This document shows, piece by piece, positions 27,939-36,035 of a DNA stretch of 64,000 nucleotides. Origin of the DNA: Rikenellaceae bacterium. Lineage in GTDB: Bacteria > Bacteroidota > Bacteroidia > Bacteroidales > UBA932. The stretch's first letter is position 1; each line of letters starts with the position of its first letter. Made by a program: the position numbers and the translations under genes. The notes under the pieces are model-generated. The model ran no database searches, was not told the origin of the DNA, and saw only the letters and a program-made list of their open reading frames with translations. Where the stretch lies: the NCBI GenBank assembly GCA_900771335.1, contig CAAGNP010000044.1, forward strand, positions 9,579 to 73,578, given 5' to 3'.

Positions 27939-29159
27939 ATGGATTTGAACGATATAAAAAATAGGTTTGGAATTATAGGGCACGACCCCCGTCTGGAGGC
28001 AGCTCTCAATACTGCCCGCCAGATAGCGGGTACGGATCTTTCCGTCCTTATCACTGGAGAGAGTGGTGTGGGTAAGGAGGTTATTCCCAAGATTATCCAT
28101 TCTTTGAGTCCAAGAAAACATAAAAATTATGTAGCGATAAACTGTGGTGCCATCCCTGACGGAACTATCGAATCGGAATTGTTCGGTCACGAGAAGGGCT
28201 CTTTTACCGGGGCAAATGAGGCCCGTAAAGGTTACTTCGAAGAGGCGAATGGTGGTACCATTTTTCTTGATGAGGTGGGTGAACTGCCACTATCCACTCA
28301 GGTCAGACTTTTGAGGGTTCTGGAGACAGGTGAGTTTTTGAGGGTAGGTTCGTCAAAAGTGCAAAAGACAGATGTGAGGGTGATAGCCGCTTCCAATATC
28401 AATTTCATGCATGCGATAAATGTCGGGAAGTTTAGAGAGGATTTGTACTACAGGTTGAACGCTGTCCCCATTTATATCCCACCGTTGAGAGAGAGGAAGA
28501 AGGATATTCATCTCCTTTTCAAGAAGTTTGCTCTGGATATTGCCGACAAGTACTCTATGCCGGCAGTGAAACTTGATCCGCAGGCCCAATCCCTTTTGGA
28601 GTCTTATCGCTGGACAGGAAATGTCCGCCAGCTCAAGAATGTTGCAGAGCAGATCTCGGTTTTGGAGAATGACAGGCAGATTACGGCGGAGATTCTTCAG
28701 AAATATCTCCCTGCCGAGGGCCCGGACATTTTGCCGGTTCTTGCAGGTGAGACCAATAACATCGGCGGCGAGACCTACTCGGACAGAGATCTGATCTTCA
28801 AGATCCTTCTCCAGATGAATCAGATGAGGCAGGAGCTTGATGCCCTTAAGGCCAATATCGCCTCCGGCAATATATCAGCGGCAGTGGAGCCTTCGGTGGA
28901 ACGTCCGGTGCAGACACTTCCGGTGCATATAAACAAGCAGTTCGACTACAGTATCACAGATGCTGTTACAGAGGATATTGAGGACAATGTAAATGTAGAG
29001 GAGCCTAAGACCTTGTCGATACATGATGCCAATACTGAGCTTATCCTCAGGGCTCTCGAAAAGCACCACAACAACAGGAAGGCTGCGGCAGAGGAGCTCG
29101 GCATCTCAGAGAGGACCCTATACAGGAGGTTGAACGATTTGAATAAAACTAAGAAGTAG
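27939..29159 (+). CDS. sigma-54-interacting AAA+ transcription regulator (no receiver domain)
   Basis: The ATG at 27939 is chosen over a TTG at 27930, which overlaps the -7 box. The 406-residue protein begins directly with the AAA+ domain: Walker A GESGVGKE, the sigma-54 contact loop in the form GSFTGA, Walker B GTIFLDEVGELP and arginine-rich RLNAVPI. The C-terminal Fis-type helix-turn-helix is NRKAAAEELGISERTLYRRL. There is no N-terminal receiver or GAF domain, so activity is not controlled by phosphorylation within this protein. It heads an operon with lptE and secG. Confidence 0.88.
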   Translation: MDLNDIKNRFGIIGHDPRLEAALNTARQIAGTDLSVLITGESGVGKEVIPKIIHSLSPRKHKNYVAINCGAIPDGTIESELFGHEKGSFTGANEARKGYFEEANGGTIFLDEVGELPLSTQVRLLRVLETGEFLRVGSSKVQKTDVRVIAASNINFMHAINVGKFREDLYYRLNAVPIYIPPLRERKKDIHLLFKKFALDIADKYSMPAVKLDPQAQSLLESYRWTGNVRQLKNVAEQISVLENDRQITAEILQKYLPAEGPDILPVLAGETNNIGGETYSDRDLIFKILLQMNQMRQELDALKANIASGNISAAVEPSVERPVQTLPVHINKQFDYSITDAVTEDIEDNVNVEEPKTLSIHDANTELILRALEKHHNNRKAAAEELGISERTLYRRLNDLNKTKK

Positions 29160-29161
29160 TT

Positions 29162-29677
29162 ATGAAGATCAGGCATATACTTACAGCGGTACTAATGGCA
29201 ATGGTACTCCCTTTGATATCGGGTTGCAGGATCCAGTACAGTTTCTCAGGAACCTCCATCCAGCCCGATGTGAAGACATTTACTGTAGAGTATTTTGACA
29301 ATAAGGCACCCAGGATCAATCCTTCTCTGGCAAATTCACTCTCTGAGGCTTTGATCGACAAGTACAGAAAGCTGACCCCATTGGAGATGTTGGAAGAGGG
29401 TGGAGATCTTCTTGTTTATGGAACGATAACAGGTTACGATACCAAGCCGATAGCGGTTACTGCCGATGAGGTGGCATCCCAAAACAGATTGACCATAACT
29501 ATCAAGCTCACCTACTCCAACAAGCTTCACCCCAATGAGGATTTCGAGAAGAGCTTCTCGGCTTATGCTGACTACGACTCCATGCAGTCGTTGGATTCGG
29601 TAGAGTCCCAGTTATGTGATGATATTATTGAAATTTTAGTTGAGGATATATTCAATGCAACAGTGGCAAATTGGTAA
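29162..29677 (+). CDS. lptE: LptE-family LPS-assembly lipoprotein
   Basis: The 171-residue lipoprotein has a signal ending LISGC and then Y.FSGTSI, TFTVEYFDN.AP, and L...L.EALIDKYRKLT, the pattern of the Bacteroidota LptE family that plugs the LptD barrel. It starts 2 bases after the regulator's stop and overlaps the next gene by 23 bases. Together with divergent kdsB it indicates a local LPS-biogenesis cluster. Confidence 0.82.
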   Translation: MKIRHILTAVLMAMVLPLISGCRIQYSFSGTSIQPDVKTFTVEYFDNKAPRINPSLANSLSEALIDKYRKLTPLEMLEEGGDLLVYGTITGYDTKPIAVTADEVASQNRLTITIKLTYSNKLHPNEDFEKSFSAYADYDSMQSLDSVESQLCDDIIEILVEDIFNATVANW

Positions 29678-30260
29678 AAACACTCCATCAATAGTGGAAT
29701 TGGAGGGTATTTTGAAAAAATATCCCTGGTTTGCTGTGGGTCATAAGAGTCTGTATACTCAGCTGATGGCCCAGAGGCAGGAGTACTCTTCTGAGCTGAT
29801 TAAGAGGGCGGCACCATATCTCTACTCACCAGGAGAACTTGTGAGGATGGCGAGGAAGGAGTTGCTGAAAAAATCCCTTGACAATACCAATAAAGAGGAG
29901 AAAGAGGTCTCACAACCTCTCCTTGTGGCAGTGACCCAAGAGAAAGGTAGGGAGGTATTTGTAGTTGGAGGTGACTATTTTGGCGTAAAGGATTATAAGG
30001 AGGTGAAGGAGAAGGAGGGTGATATTTTTGACTCTTTCAAAAGCAGTGTTGTGGCTGATCCCGACGTGAAAGTGGTGGTCGACAAGTCCAATGACCAATT
30101 TTCTGACGATGAATATTGTACAGAAACATTGGCAAAAATATACCTTGCCCAAGGGTTTTTAAAAAGGGCCTTGGATGTTTATGATAAACTTATTTTGTTA
30201 TATCCAGAAAAAAGTGCTTACTTTGCAACCCTTAAAGAAGAAATAAAGAAACAGTTATAG
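29655..30260 (+). CDS. TPR-like protein between lptE and secG
   Basis: The ATG at 29655 (MQQWQIGKN) is preferred over a TTG at 29640. The 201-residue product has no signal peptide. The N-terminal part has LKKYPWFAVGHKSLYTQL, and the C-terminal 40 residues resemble one tetratricopeptide repeat (TLAKIYLAQGFLKRALDVYDKLILLYPEKS). The gene overlaps lptE by 23 bases and ends 2 bases before secG. It is probably a cytoplasmic scaffold. Function is unknown. Confidence 0.7.
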   Translation: MQQWQIGKNTPSIVELEGILKKYPWFAVGHKSLYTQLMAQRQEYSSELIKRAAPYLYSPGELVRMARKELLKKSLDNTNKEEKEVSQPLLVAVTQEKGREVFVVGGDYFGVKDYKEVKEKEGDIFDSFKSSVVADPDVKVVVDKSNDQFSDDEYCTETLAKIYLAQGFLKRALDVYDKLILLYPEKSAYFATLKEEIKKQL

Positions 30261-30262
30261 AT

Positions 30263-30601
30263 ATGTACACAGCAATTTCGATCCTTATTATAATCGTAAG
30301 CATCCTTTTGACTATCGTAGTTTTGGTTCAAAACTCAAAAGGTGGCGGATTGGCAGCAAACTTTGCTTCAGGCAATCAGACATTCGGTGTTCGTCAGACA
30401 GCTGACTTTTTGGAGAAAGCTACCTGGACACTTGCAGCGATTCTTATCGGTCTATGTATTTTGGTTACAGCTTTCATCTCTACCGGTGATAAAAAAGGTA
30501 CAGATGCTATCCAAGAGAGACTTGAGCAAACCATGCCTGCTGAAGGTGCTCCAGAGTTCCCTGTACTTCCACAAGGCAACACTGAGACTCCAGCCAACTA
30601 A
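30263..30601 (+). CDS. secG: preprotein translocase subunit SecG
   Basis: The 112-residue product has two membrane helices (about 3-22 and 53-75) joined by the conserved loop VLVQNSKGGGLAANF, which defines SecG. It has a low-complexity, Pro/Glu-rich C-terminal tail. It assists SecYEG export. It is last in the operon begun by the sigma-54 regulator and is followed directly by a terminator. Confidence 0.92.
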   Translation: MYTAISILIIIVSILLTIVVLVQNSKGGGLAANFASGNQTFGVRQTADFLEKATWTLAAILIGLCILVTAFISTGDKKGTDAIQERLEQTMPAEGAPEFPVLPQGNTETPAN

Positions 30602-30623
30602 TTAAGCTTAAGATTCAAATTTA

Positions 30624-30654
30624 AAGCCCGTTACGAGAGTAGCGGGCTTTTTTG
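30624..30654 (+). terminator. intrinsic terminator after secG
   Basis: AAAGCCCGTTAC pairs imperfectly with GTAGCGGGCTTT around GAGA and runs into T residues. Confidence 0.88.
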
Positions 30655-30713
30655 TCATAAAAATATTTTAAAAATTTTAGTACTTTGTGATACAAGGTAC
30701 TAAATTTTATATA

Positions 30714-30721
30714 TATATTTG
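30714..30721 (+). promoter_or_regulatory. -7 box of the PspC cluster (TATATTTG)
   Basis: Perfect TAnnTTTG, 30 bases before the ATG at 30752. The preceding 50 bases are extremely A+T-rich. Confidence 0.65.
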
Positions 30722-30751
30722 CAGTGCAAACAACTAAAATTAGTGTACAAT

Positions 30752-31324
30752 ATGAAAAAAGTGATAAATGTAGGTATCGGAGGAAGATCATTTGTAATTG
30801 ATGAAGATGCCTACTTGAGACTGGATGCTTATATAGAGCGATTCACCGAGAAAGTGCAGATGGGGCTTCAGACCAAAGAGGTGATAGAGGAGGTGGAGAT
30901 CAGAATCGCCGAACTGTTTACTGAATATATGGGCCCCAGACAGGAGGTGGTTAATATATCCATCGTGAACAGGGTTATATCCCAATTGGGGCTTCCCGAC
31001 GGGACAGATGCAGATAAAGAGTTTATGTTTAATGAAAAGGAGAATACTATGAGACCGGTTAAAAAATTTTTCAGGGACCCGGACACCAAGCAGATAGGTG
31101 GTGTCTGCAGCGGACTGGCTGCGTATCTTGATATAGATGTCACACTTATAAGGATTGTTTTTCTTGTGGCATTGATTTGCGGATCCATCGGTTTCTGGTT
31201 GTATGTGATCTTCTGGATTATCGCACCAATGGCACAGACAGCTTCAGACAAGTGTGAAATGAGAGGGTTGCCTATAACAGCAGAGAATCTGAGAAGATAT
31301 TCTTCTGCCAACAATAAAAAGTAG
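30752..31324 (+). CDS. PspC-domain membrane protein (short form)
   Basis: The ATG at 30752 (MKKVINVGIGG) is chosen; the frame extends upstream only through the promoter. The 190-residue product has an N-terminal cytosolic domain of about 85 residues (IGGRSFVIDEDAYLRLDAYIERF) and a PspC domain (KFFRDPDTKQIGGVCSGLAAYLDIDVTLIR) with membrane helices VFLVALICGSIGFWLYVIFWI. It shares the N-terminal domain with the product of 31662. PspC proteins sense or relieve inner-membrane stress. It is followed by a PadR regulator 5 bases on. Confidence 0.82.
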   Translation: MKKVINVGIGGRSFVIDEDAYLRLDAYIERFTEKVQMGLQTKEVIEEVEIRIAELFTEYMGPRQEVVNISIVNRVISQLGLPDGTDADKEFMFNEKENTMRPVKKFFRDPDTKQIGGVCSGLAAYLDIDVTLIRIVFLVALICGSIGFWLYVIFWIIAPMAQTASDKCEMRGLPITAENLRRYSSANNKK

Positions 31325-31329
31325 ATGCT

Positions 31330-31665
31330 ATGGAGGTAATTAACAATTCAGACAATGTAAAATCCCAGATGCGCAAAGGGATTTTGGAGTATTGCATTTT
31401 GGGGATCCTGAATAAAAAGGACTCTTATGCATCTTCGATAATCACCGAGCTTAAAGAGGCGAAGATGATAGTGGTGGAGGGGACACTCTATCCACTTCTG
31501 ATCCGCCAGAAAAATCAGGGATTGCTTACATACAGATGGGAGGAGTCGACACAGGGTCCCCCACGTAAATATTATTCCATCACCGATAAGGGGAGGGCGC
31601 AGCTCGCAGAGATGGATGCAGTATGGAATGAGATGGTAGAAACAATTAATCTGATCAGAAAATGA
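31330..31665 (+). CDS. PadR-family transcriptional regulator
   Basis: The 111-residue winged-helix protein has ILEYCILGILNKKDSYASSIITELK, VVEGTLYPLLIRQKNQGLL and RKYYSITDKGRAQL, the standard PadR winged helix, and no C-terminal ligand domain. It lies between two PspC genes and overlaps the second by 4 bases (ATGA), so it very probably controls this operon. Confidence 0.9.
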   Translation: MEVINNSDNVKSQMRKGILEYCILGILNKKDSYASSIITELKEAKMIVVEGTLYPLLIRQKNQGLLTYRWEESTQGPPRKYYSITDKGRAQLAEMDAVWNEMVETINLIRK

Positions 31666-33113
31666 AAAAAGTTGTAAAAGTAAGTATAGGCAGTATCGCT
31701 TTTACCCTGGAAGAGGGGGCACACAGTGAGCTCGATATCTATTTGAAATCATTGGAGACCTACTATAGCCAGAAGGAGGGTGGAGATGAGATAGTGGAGA
31801 GTATTGAGGAGAGGTTGGCAGAGTTGCTTTTGGAGAGGGGTTATGGTGAGAAGGTGGTGACAGTGGATGCAGTGAAGGAGGTTATGTCCATTTTGGGACG
31901 CCCCGAGGAGATAGAGTCCGAGTCGGATTCGGAGACTCCGAGGGAAAAACCCAAAAAGAGACTATTCAGAAATCTTCAGAACAAGTTTCTCGGTGGTGTC
32001 TGTGCCGGTATTGCCAGTTATTTTGCAGTAGATCCCACTGTGGTAAGGATTCTGACTGTGGTATTCGGTATTGTGGCGGCTATTGGGAGTGATGGCTCAG
32101 GTTTGGGCTTGATGGTTTTGCTCTATTTCGCTTTATGGGTTATCATCCCCGGGGCGAAGACTGTAGAGCAAAGGTGTCAGATGCAGGGTGAAAGGTCCTC
32201 TGTCGACTCTATTGAGAGGAAGGTGACAGATGGTGTGAATGAGATAGTAAGTAGTGATTTCGGAAAGACTTTTGTAAAAGTTATAACATTGGTTGCCGGT
32301 GTGTTCCTGCTATTGATAGGGCTTGGCGGCCTGGCAATGAATGCAGTCCTGGCCATAAGTTTCAGCGTTGTTGATGTGTTGATGCTGGATTATCTCTCTA
32401 TTTTTTCTGGAATCAGCACGACATTCTCTATTGTTACTAACATATTGTTCATTCTGGTAATCCTTCTCCCCTTTGTAGGGATGCTGTATGCAGGTATAGT
32501 TATGACCTTCAATCTTAAAGCCCCAAGATGGAGACCTGGCCTTATAAACTTTATCATATGGCTTCTGGCATGTGTTGGGCTGTGTGTCTCTTTGGTGATG
32601 GGCTCTTCAGACTACTGGAATATGGATTCAAAGAGGGATGTGGAGCAGATAGAGCTGGTGTCAGACACTTTACGTATCGAGTATTATGGTGTAGATGAGT
32701 ATAAGGATATGCATGTCTTTCTTGATGCTGACCGCAACAGTTATATCCTGGGATATGTGGATGAGAAGGATGGCGTTTCCAGAATCGTGACATATCCGGA
32801 GCTCACCATCAGGAGTGTTTCAGACGGTGACCACAAGATAAAATCTGAGTGTGTATTTTTCCCCGAGACATTTGATTTTGAGCAGTGGAAAGGATTCGGT
32901 GAGGCCAGGATGTACGATTTTGACGGAACGACCCTGACACTTTATCCGAATATCTGTGATAAGGACCACAAACTTAAAGTGATGGAGAGGGAGGTGACAA
33001 TATATATCCCGGAGGGTACTGAAAAGGTGGTAAACTCTCCTGTTTTCCACGATTTCAGCACCGATGTGAGATATTCAGATATTAATATTGTCAGAAAGTG
33101 TGTTTCAGATTAG
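31662..33113 (+). CDS. PspC-domain membrane protein (long form)
   Basis: The 483-residue product repeats the architecture of the 30752 product. It has a cytosolic domain (about 1-80, VSIGSIAFTLEEGAHSELDIYL), PspC domain (about 100-170, LGGVCAGIASYFAVDPTVVRIL), and then adds several membrane helices (about 200-330) and a C-terminal beta-rich domain of about 150 residues (YYGVDEYKDMHVFLDAD). The paralogue pair around a PadR gene suggests duplication and sensor specialisation. Its mechanism is unknown. Confidence 0.82.
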   Translation: MKKVVKVSIGSIAFTLEEGAHSELDIYLKSLETYYSQKEGGDEIVESIEERLAELLLERGYGEKVVTVDAVKEVMSILGRPEEIESESDSETPREKPKKRLFRNLQNKFLGGVCAGIASYFAVDPTVVRILTVVFGIVAAIGSDGSGLGLMVLLYFALWVIIPGAKTVEQRCQMQGERSSVDSIERKVTDGVNEIVSSDFGKTFVKVITLVAGVFLLLIGLGGLAMNAVLAISFSVVDVLMLDYLSIFSGISTTFSIVTNILFILVILLPFVGMLYAGIVMTFNLKAPRWRPGLINFIIWLLACVGLCVSLVMGSSDYWNMDSKRDVEQIELVSDTLRIEYYGVDEYKDMHVFLDADRNSYILGYVDEKDGVSRIVTYPELTIRSVSDGDHKIKSECVFFPETFDFEQWKGFGEARMYDFDGTTLTLYPNICDKDHKLKVMEREVTIYIPEGTEKVVNSPVFHDFSTDVRYSDINIVRKCVSD

Positions 33114-33115
33114 GG

Positions 33116-34375
33116 TTACTCCCTGACAAGAGGCATTGTCATACATCTTGCGCCGCCACCTCCGCGGGGCAGCTCTGATCCTTCGATGGTGACTACGCAC
33201 TTTTTGTCCCCCTCCACGGAAGCCTTGCCGTGAATTACATCCCAGGCGGGAATAATTTCAAAGCCATGATTTGCCAACTCATCCAATGTGTTGGCATTTC
33301 TTGCATATGAGAGGACTTTGCCGGGGGCGAAAGCGAAGAAGTTCGCACCGCTGTGCCATTGCTCACGCTCCTGGTTCCACTCATCATCCTTGCCACCGCA
33401 GATTACAGGTTCAAGGTCCATTCCGAGTTCTTTGAGCACCTTCAGCAGATTGGGGACACGGCGGATGTCCGATACCCTCCCATTGTCTATGGTGATGTGG
33501 ACGGTCTGGTACTGATTGTCCTTTAGGATCAACGGCTCAAATACCATACATTTGTTGTGATCCAGCAGGGTGAATACCATATCAAGGTGGATAAATGATT
33601 CAGGGGTGCTTGGGAGCTGCTGGACAATTACGTGCCTGCGCCCTTCCGGAGCACAATGGCAGAGGTTGGAGACAAGCATGTCGATCCCTTGTGTGCTGGT
33701 TCTTACCCCATTGCCGATAAGTAGAATATCCTCCCTGGCAATCAGAATGTCACCACCCTCCATATAGATATCCTTGTTGCCTGGTTGGAAATTGTGCGCA
33801 TTTATGATTCCGCACTGGAATACTCCACTCCCCTTGTATATTGCCTCCATAATGAGGGATTCCCTCATCCTTACCTTGTTGGCCATTCTGCAGATAAGGG
33901 AGTTGTTGCCGATTGTTACTGAGGCGTCACGGGTAAAGTAGAAATTGTATAGCGGGAACAGTGCATAGTGGTCTTCGTTGAGGAAGGCGGTGAGGTTGTC
34001 CTTTCTGGAAGGGAGACCCTCTATCAAGACCCTGGCAAGCTCTTTTGATGGCATTTGCATCAGGGTGTCAAAATAGTTTGTTGTCCCTTCTGAGATGCAT
34101 ATCTTTCCTATCAGGGACTGTCTCTCCATCATGTTGTCCAATACTTTTTCCAGAAGATCCTTGACGTAGTGGACCTGTGCCACTTTTGACAGAACACCTT
34201 CCAGCTGTTTGTACTCATCCCGGGCGATGTTCAGATTCAGGATGTCGCTGTAAAGTGCCCTTTGTGCATCTTTTGGGGTCATATTCTCCACCTCTGCGCC
34301 AGGGCGGTGAAGTAGAACATTCTTAAGTGTGCCCACTTCGGAATTGATGTTTATCTTGATAGGGGAATTTGGCAT
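33116..34375 (-). CDS. arcA: arginine deiminase
   Basis: The 419-residue form starting at ATG 34375, just past the manC stop, is chosen; an in-frame ATG at 34399 would add 8 residues inside manC. It has the guanidino-group-modifying fold with SEVGTLKNVLLHRPG, FTRDASVTIGNN, the catalytic His region FIHLDMVFTLLD and the nucleophile Cys in GGARCMTMP close to the C-terminus. It converts arginine to citrulline and ammonia. No ornithine carbamoyltransferase or carbamate kinase is adjacent, so the ADI pathway is not clustered here. Confidence 0.9.
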   Translation of the reverse strand: MPNSPIKININSEVGTLKNVLLHRPGAEVENMTPKDAQRALYSDILNLNIARDEYKQLEGVLSKVAQVHYVKDLLEKVLDNMMERQSLIGKICISEGTTNYFDTLMQMPSKELARVLIEGLPSRKDNLTAFLNEDHYALFPLYNFYFTRDASVTIGNNSLICRMANKVRMRESLIMEAIYKGSGVFQCGIINAHNFQPGNKDIYMEGGDILIAREDILLIGNGVRTSTQGIDMLVSNLCHCAPEGRRHVIVQQLPSTPESFIHLDMVFTLLDHNKCMVFEPLILKDNQYQTVHITIDNGRVSDIRRVPNLLKVLKELGMDLEPVICGGKDDEWNQEREQWHSGANFFAFAPGKVLSYARNANTLDELANHGFEIIPAWDVIHGKASVEGDKKCVVTIEGSELPRGGGGARCMTMPLVRE

Positions 34376-34376
34376 A

Positions 34377-35474
34377 TTATTGATATTTTTGTTTGTCATG
34401 AATTGTAAGGTCTGTCATCATGTTCTTGAATCTTATGGGGTCGCGGGGACATATCATAAGTACGTCGGGTGTGTTGACCACCATAAAGTTGTCAAGACCT
34501 TTGACTGCCATGAGTTTGTTTTCTTCAGTGTTTATGATGATACAATTGTTCATTTTGTCCATCATGATATCGTCGCACTTGATATAATTCCGGTTTGCAT
34601 CCTTATCCACGTGCATATAGAGGGATTCCCATGTACCGAGGTCTGACCAGCCGAATGAGCCTTTGAATACCCACGCTTTGGCTGTGCGTTCCATTACTCC
34701 ATAATCGATGGAGATACTTGGACATTCATTGTAGATGGTGTCGATATAGGATTGTTCCTTGTCTGTATAATAGTATTTTTCACCTTGTGAGAAAAGGTTT
34801 GCCACCTCTGGAAGGCACAGCTCCATCTCCCTTTTGATGCTCCTCAAATTCCAGATGAAGATGCCTGAGTTCCAGAGAAACTCTCCGCTGTCTACCAGAA
34901 CTTTGGCCATCTCGGCAGATGGTTTCTCGGTAAAGGTCTTGACATTGTATGCAGTGTGGCCATCAATGTTGAGTGATGCGGCAGTCTCTTTCTGGATGTA
35001 GCCGTATGCTGTCTCTGCCCTTGTGGGCTCTATCCCGATGGTGAAAAGATCATCGTGTGATGATGCATAGTTTAGGGCAGAGGATATGGTGTCAATGTAT
35101 AATTTTTCGTTTGTGATGAAGTGGTCCGATGGGGTGATGACCATTGTGGCATCGGGGTGCTTATGATAAATCTTGGAAGCGGCATAAGCGATGCATGGGG
35201 CAGTGTTCCTTCGGTAAGGTTCCAGCAGGATGTTCCCGTGAGGAATCTCAGGCAGATGTTCCTTGACAAGATCACCGTACTGGTGAGATGTAACTACCAG
35301 GATGTTTTCGGGGGCGATGATTTGTGACATGCGGTCGTAAGTCTGCTGGATAAAACTTCTCCCAGTCCCCAGGATGTCCAGGAACTGTTTTGGCATGGCA
35401 TTCCTACTGATGGGCCAGAAGCGGCTTCCGATACCTCCGGCCATAATTACGCAATAGTAATTTTTGTTTATCAT
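34377..35474 (-). CDS. manC: mannose-1-phosphate guanylyltransferase
   Basis: The 365-residue nucleotidyltransferase has the pyrophosphorylase signature MAGGIGSRFWPISRNAMPKQFLD, VTPSDHFI, FTEKPSAEMA and FLWNSGIFIW. It lacks the C-terminal isomerase domain of bifunctional enzymes. It makes GDP-mannose for glycan and LPS synthesis. It starts 6 bases after yraN and is probably co-transcribed with it and arcA. Confidence 0.92.
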   Translation of the reverse strand: MINKNYYCVIMAGGIGSRFWPISRNAMPKQFLDILGTGRSFIQQTYDRMSQIIAPENILVVTSHQYGDLVKEHLPEIPHGNILLEPYRRNTAPCIAYAASKIYHKHPDATMVITPSDHFITNEKLYIDTISSALNYASSHDDLFTIGIEPTRAETAYGYIQKETAASLNIDGHTAYNVKTFTEKPSAEMAKVLVDSGEFLWNSGIFIWNLRSIKREMELCLPEVANLFSQGEKYYYTDKEQSYIDTIYNECPSISIDYGVMERTAKAWVFKGSFGWSDLGTWESLYMHVDKDANRNYIKCDDIMMDKMNNCIIINTEENKLMAVKGLDNFMVVNTPDVLMICPRDPIRFKNMMTDLTIHDKQKYQ

Positions 35475-35480
35475 ATTTCT

Positions 35481-35840
35481 CTATACATATAAGGGGATAA
35501 AAGCCCCTTGGTAATACTCCAAATCATATCTTTTGCCCTCATAGGTGATGGCAACAATATCAAAAAGAACCTCCTTTACGATTCTGTTTTTCCGGATATA
35601 GGCTGCTGCAGCTTTTACAAGTCTCCTCTGCTTCTTCCGGTCGACAGTCTCTGCGGGAGATACAAGATATGGTGCCGTGCGTGATCTCACCTCTATGATA
35701 TGAAGGTAAAAATCATCTTCCATTATAAGGTCCACCTCCAGATGTCCATATCTCCAATTCCTCTCAAGAAGCCTCAGACCCCTTCTTTCTAAGTATCTCA
35801 ATGCGAGATTTTCACCAGTTTTCCCCTCTGCCCGTTCCAT
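35481..35840 (-). CDS. YraN family (UPF0102) nuclease-like protein
   Basis: The 119-residue product matches UPF0102: GENLALRYLERRGLRLLERNWR, then the restriction-endonuclease-like core HLEVDLIMED....IIEVRSR (D-x-x...E-V-R). These proteins resemble Holliday-junction resolvases. The conserved residues are intact. It is first gene of the yraN-manC-arcA transcript. Confidence 0.88.
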   Translation of the reverse strand: MERAEGKTGENLALRYLERRGLRLLERNWRYGHLEVDLIMEDDFYLHIIEVRSRTAPYLVSPAETVDRKKQRRLVKAAAAYIRKNRIVKEVLFDIVAITYEGKRYDLEYYQGAFIPLYV

Positions 35841-35859
35841 ATCTGTATCTATATTCCTA

Positions 35860-35867
35860 CAAATTTA
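35860..35867 (-). promoter_or_regulatory. yraN promoter -7 box (TAAATTTG)
   Basis: Perfect TAnnTTTG on the minus strand, 19 bases before the yraN ATG and about 30 bases from the divergent metK promoter. Confidence 0.6.
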
Positions 35868-35899
35868 ATAAAAGATGTTCTAATTTAAAAAATGTTGCA

Positions 35900-35907
35900 T
35901 ACCTTTG
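35900..35907 (+). promoter_or_regulatory. metK promoter -7 box (TACCTTTG)
   Basis: Perfect TAnnTTTG, 16 bases before the first riboswitch stem base, so the transcript begins just upstream of the aptamer. Confidence 0.65.
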
Positions 35908-35923
35908 CCCCCGTTATTAACAA

Positions 35924-35972
35924 TGTGGATAGATTTGACTGCTTGCAACCACACCAAAAATGCTAAAATCGC
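35924..35972 (+). promoter_or_regulatory. SAM-II-like riboswitch aptamer upstream of metK
   Basis: A 5-bp stem (TGTGG 35924-35928 with CCACA 35949-35953) encloses GATTTGACTGCTTGCAA, close to the SAM-II loop GATTTAACCGTATTGCAA. It is followed by AAAAATGCTAAAA, matching the 3' SAM-II strand with its GCTAAAA. TTGC in the loop can pair with GCTA downstream, as expected for the pseudoknot. Position before SAM synthetase fits feedback by SAM. The class is assigned by eye; a SAM-V-like variant is the alternative. Confidence 0.75.
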
Positions 35973-35999
35973 ATATAATTTTAATGGTATTGTAATGTC

Positions 36000-36028
36000 A
36001 AATCTCTTCCCAAGAAGAGATTTTTTTT
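36000..36028 (+). terminator. riboswitch-associated intrinsic terminator before metK
   Basis: AAATCTCTTC pairs perfectly with GAAGAGATTT around CCAA and runs into eight T residues, ending 7 bases before the metK ATG. Its place between aptamer and gene implies control by transcription attenuation. Confidence 0.85.
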
Positions 36029-36035
36029 ATTTATT

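Noticed and set aside
33116..34399. Arginine deiminase pathway operon
   Set aside because: No carbamoyltransferase, carbamate kinase or antiporter gene lies nearby; the neighbours are manC and yraN.
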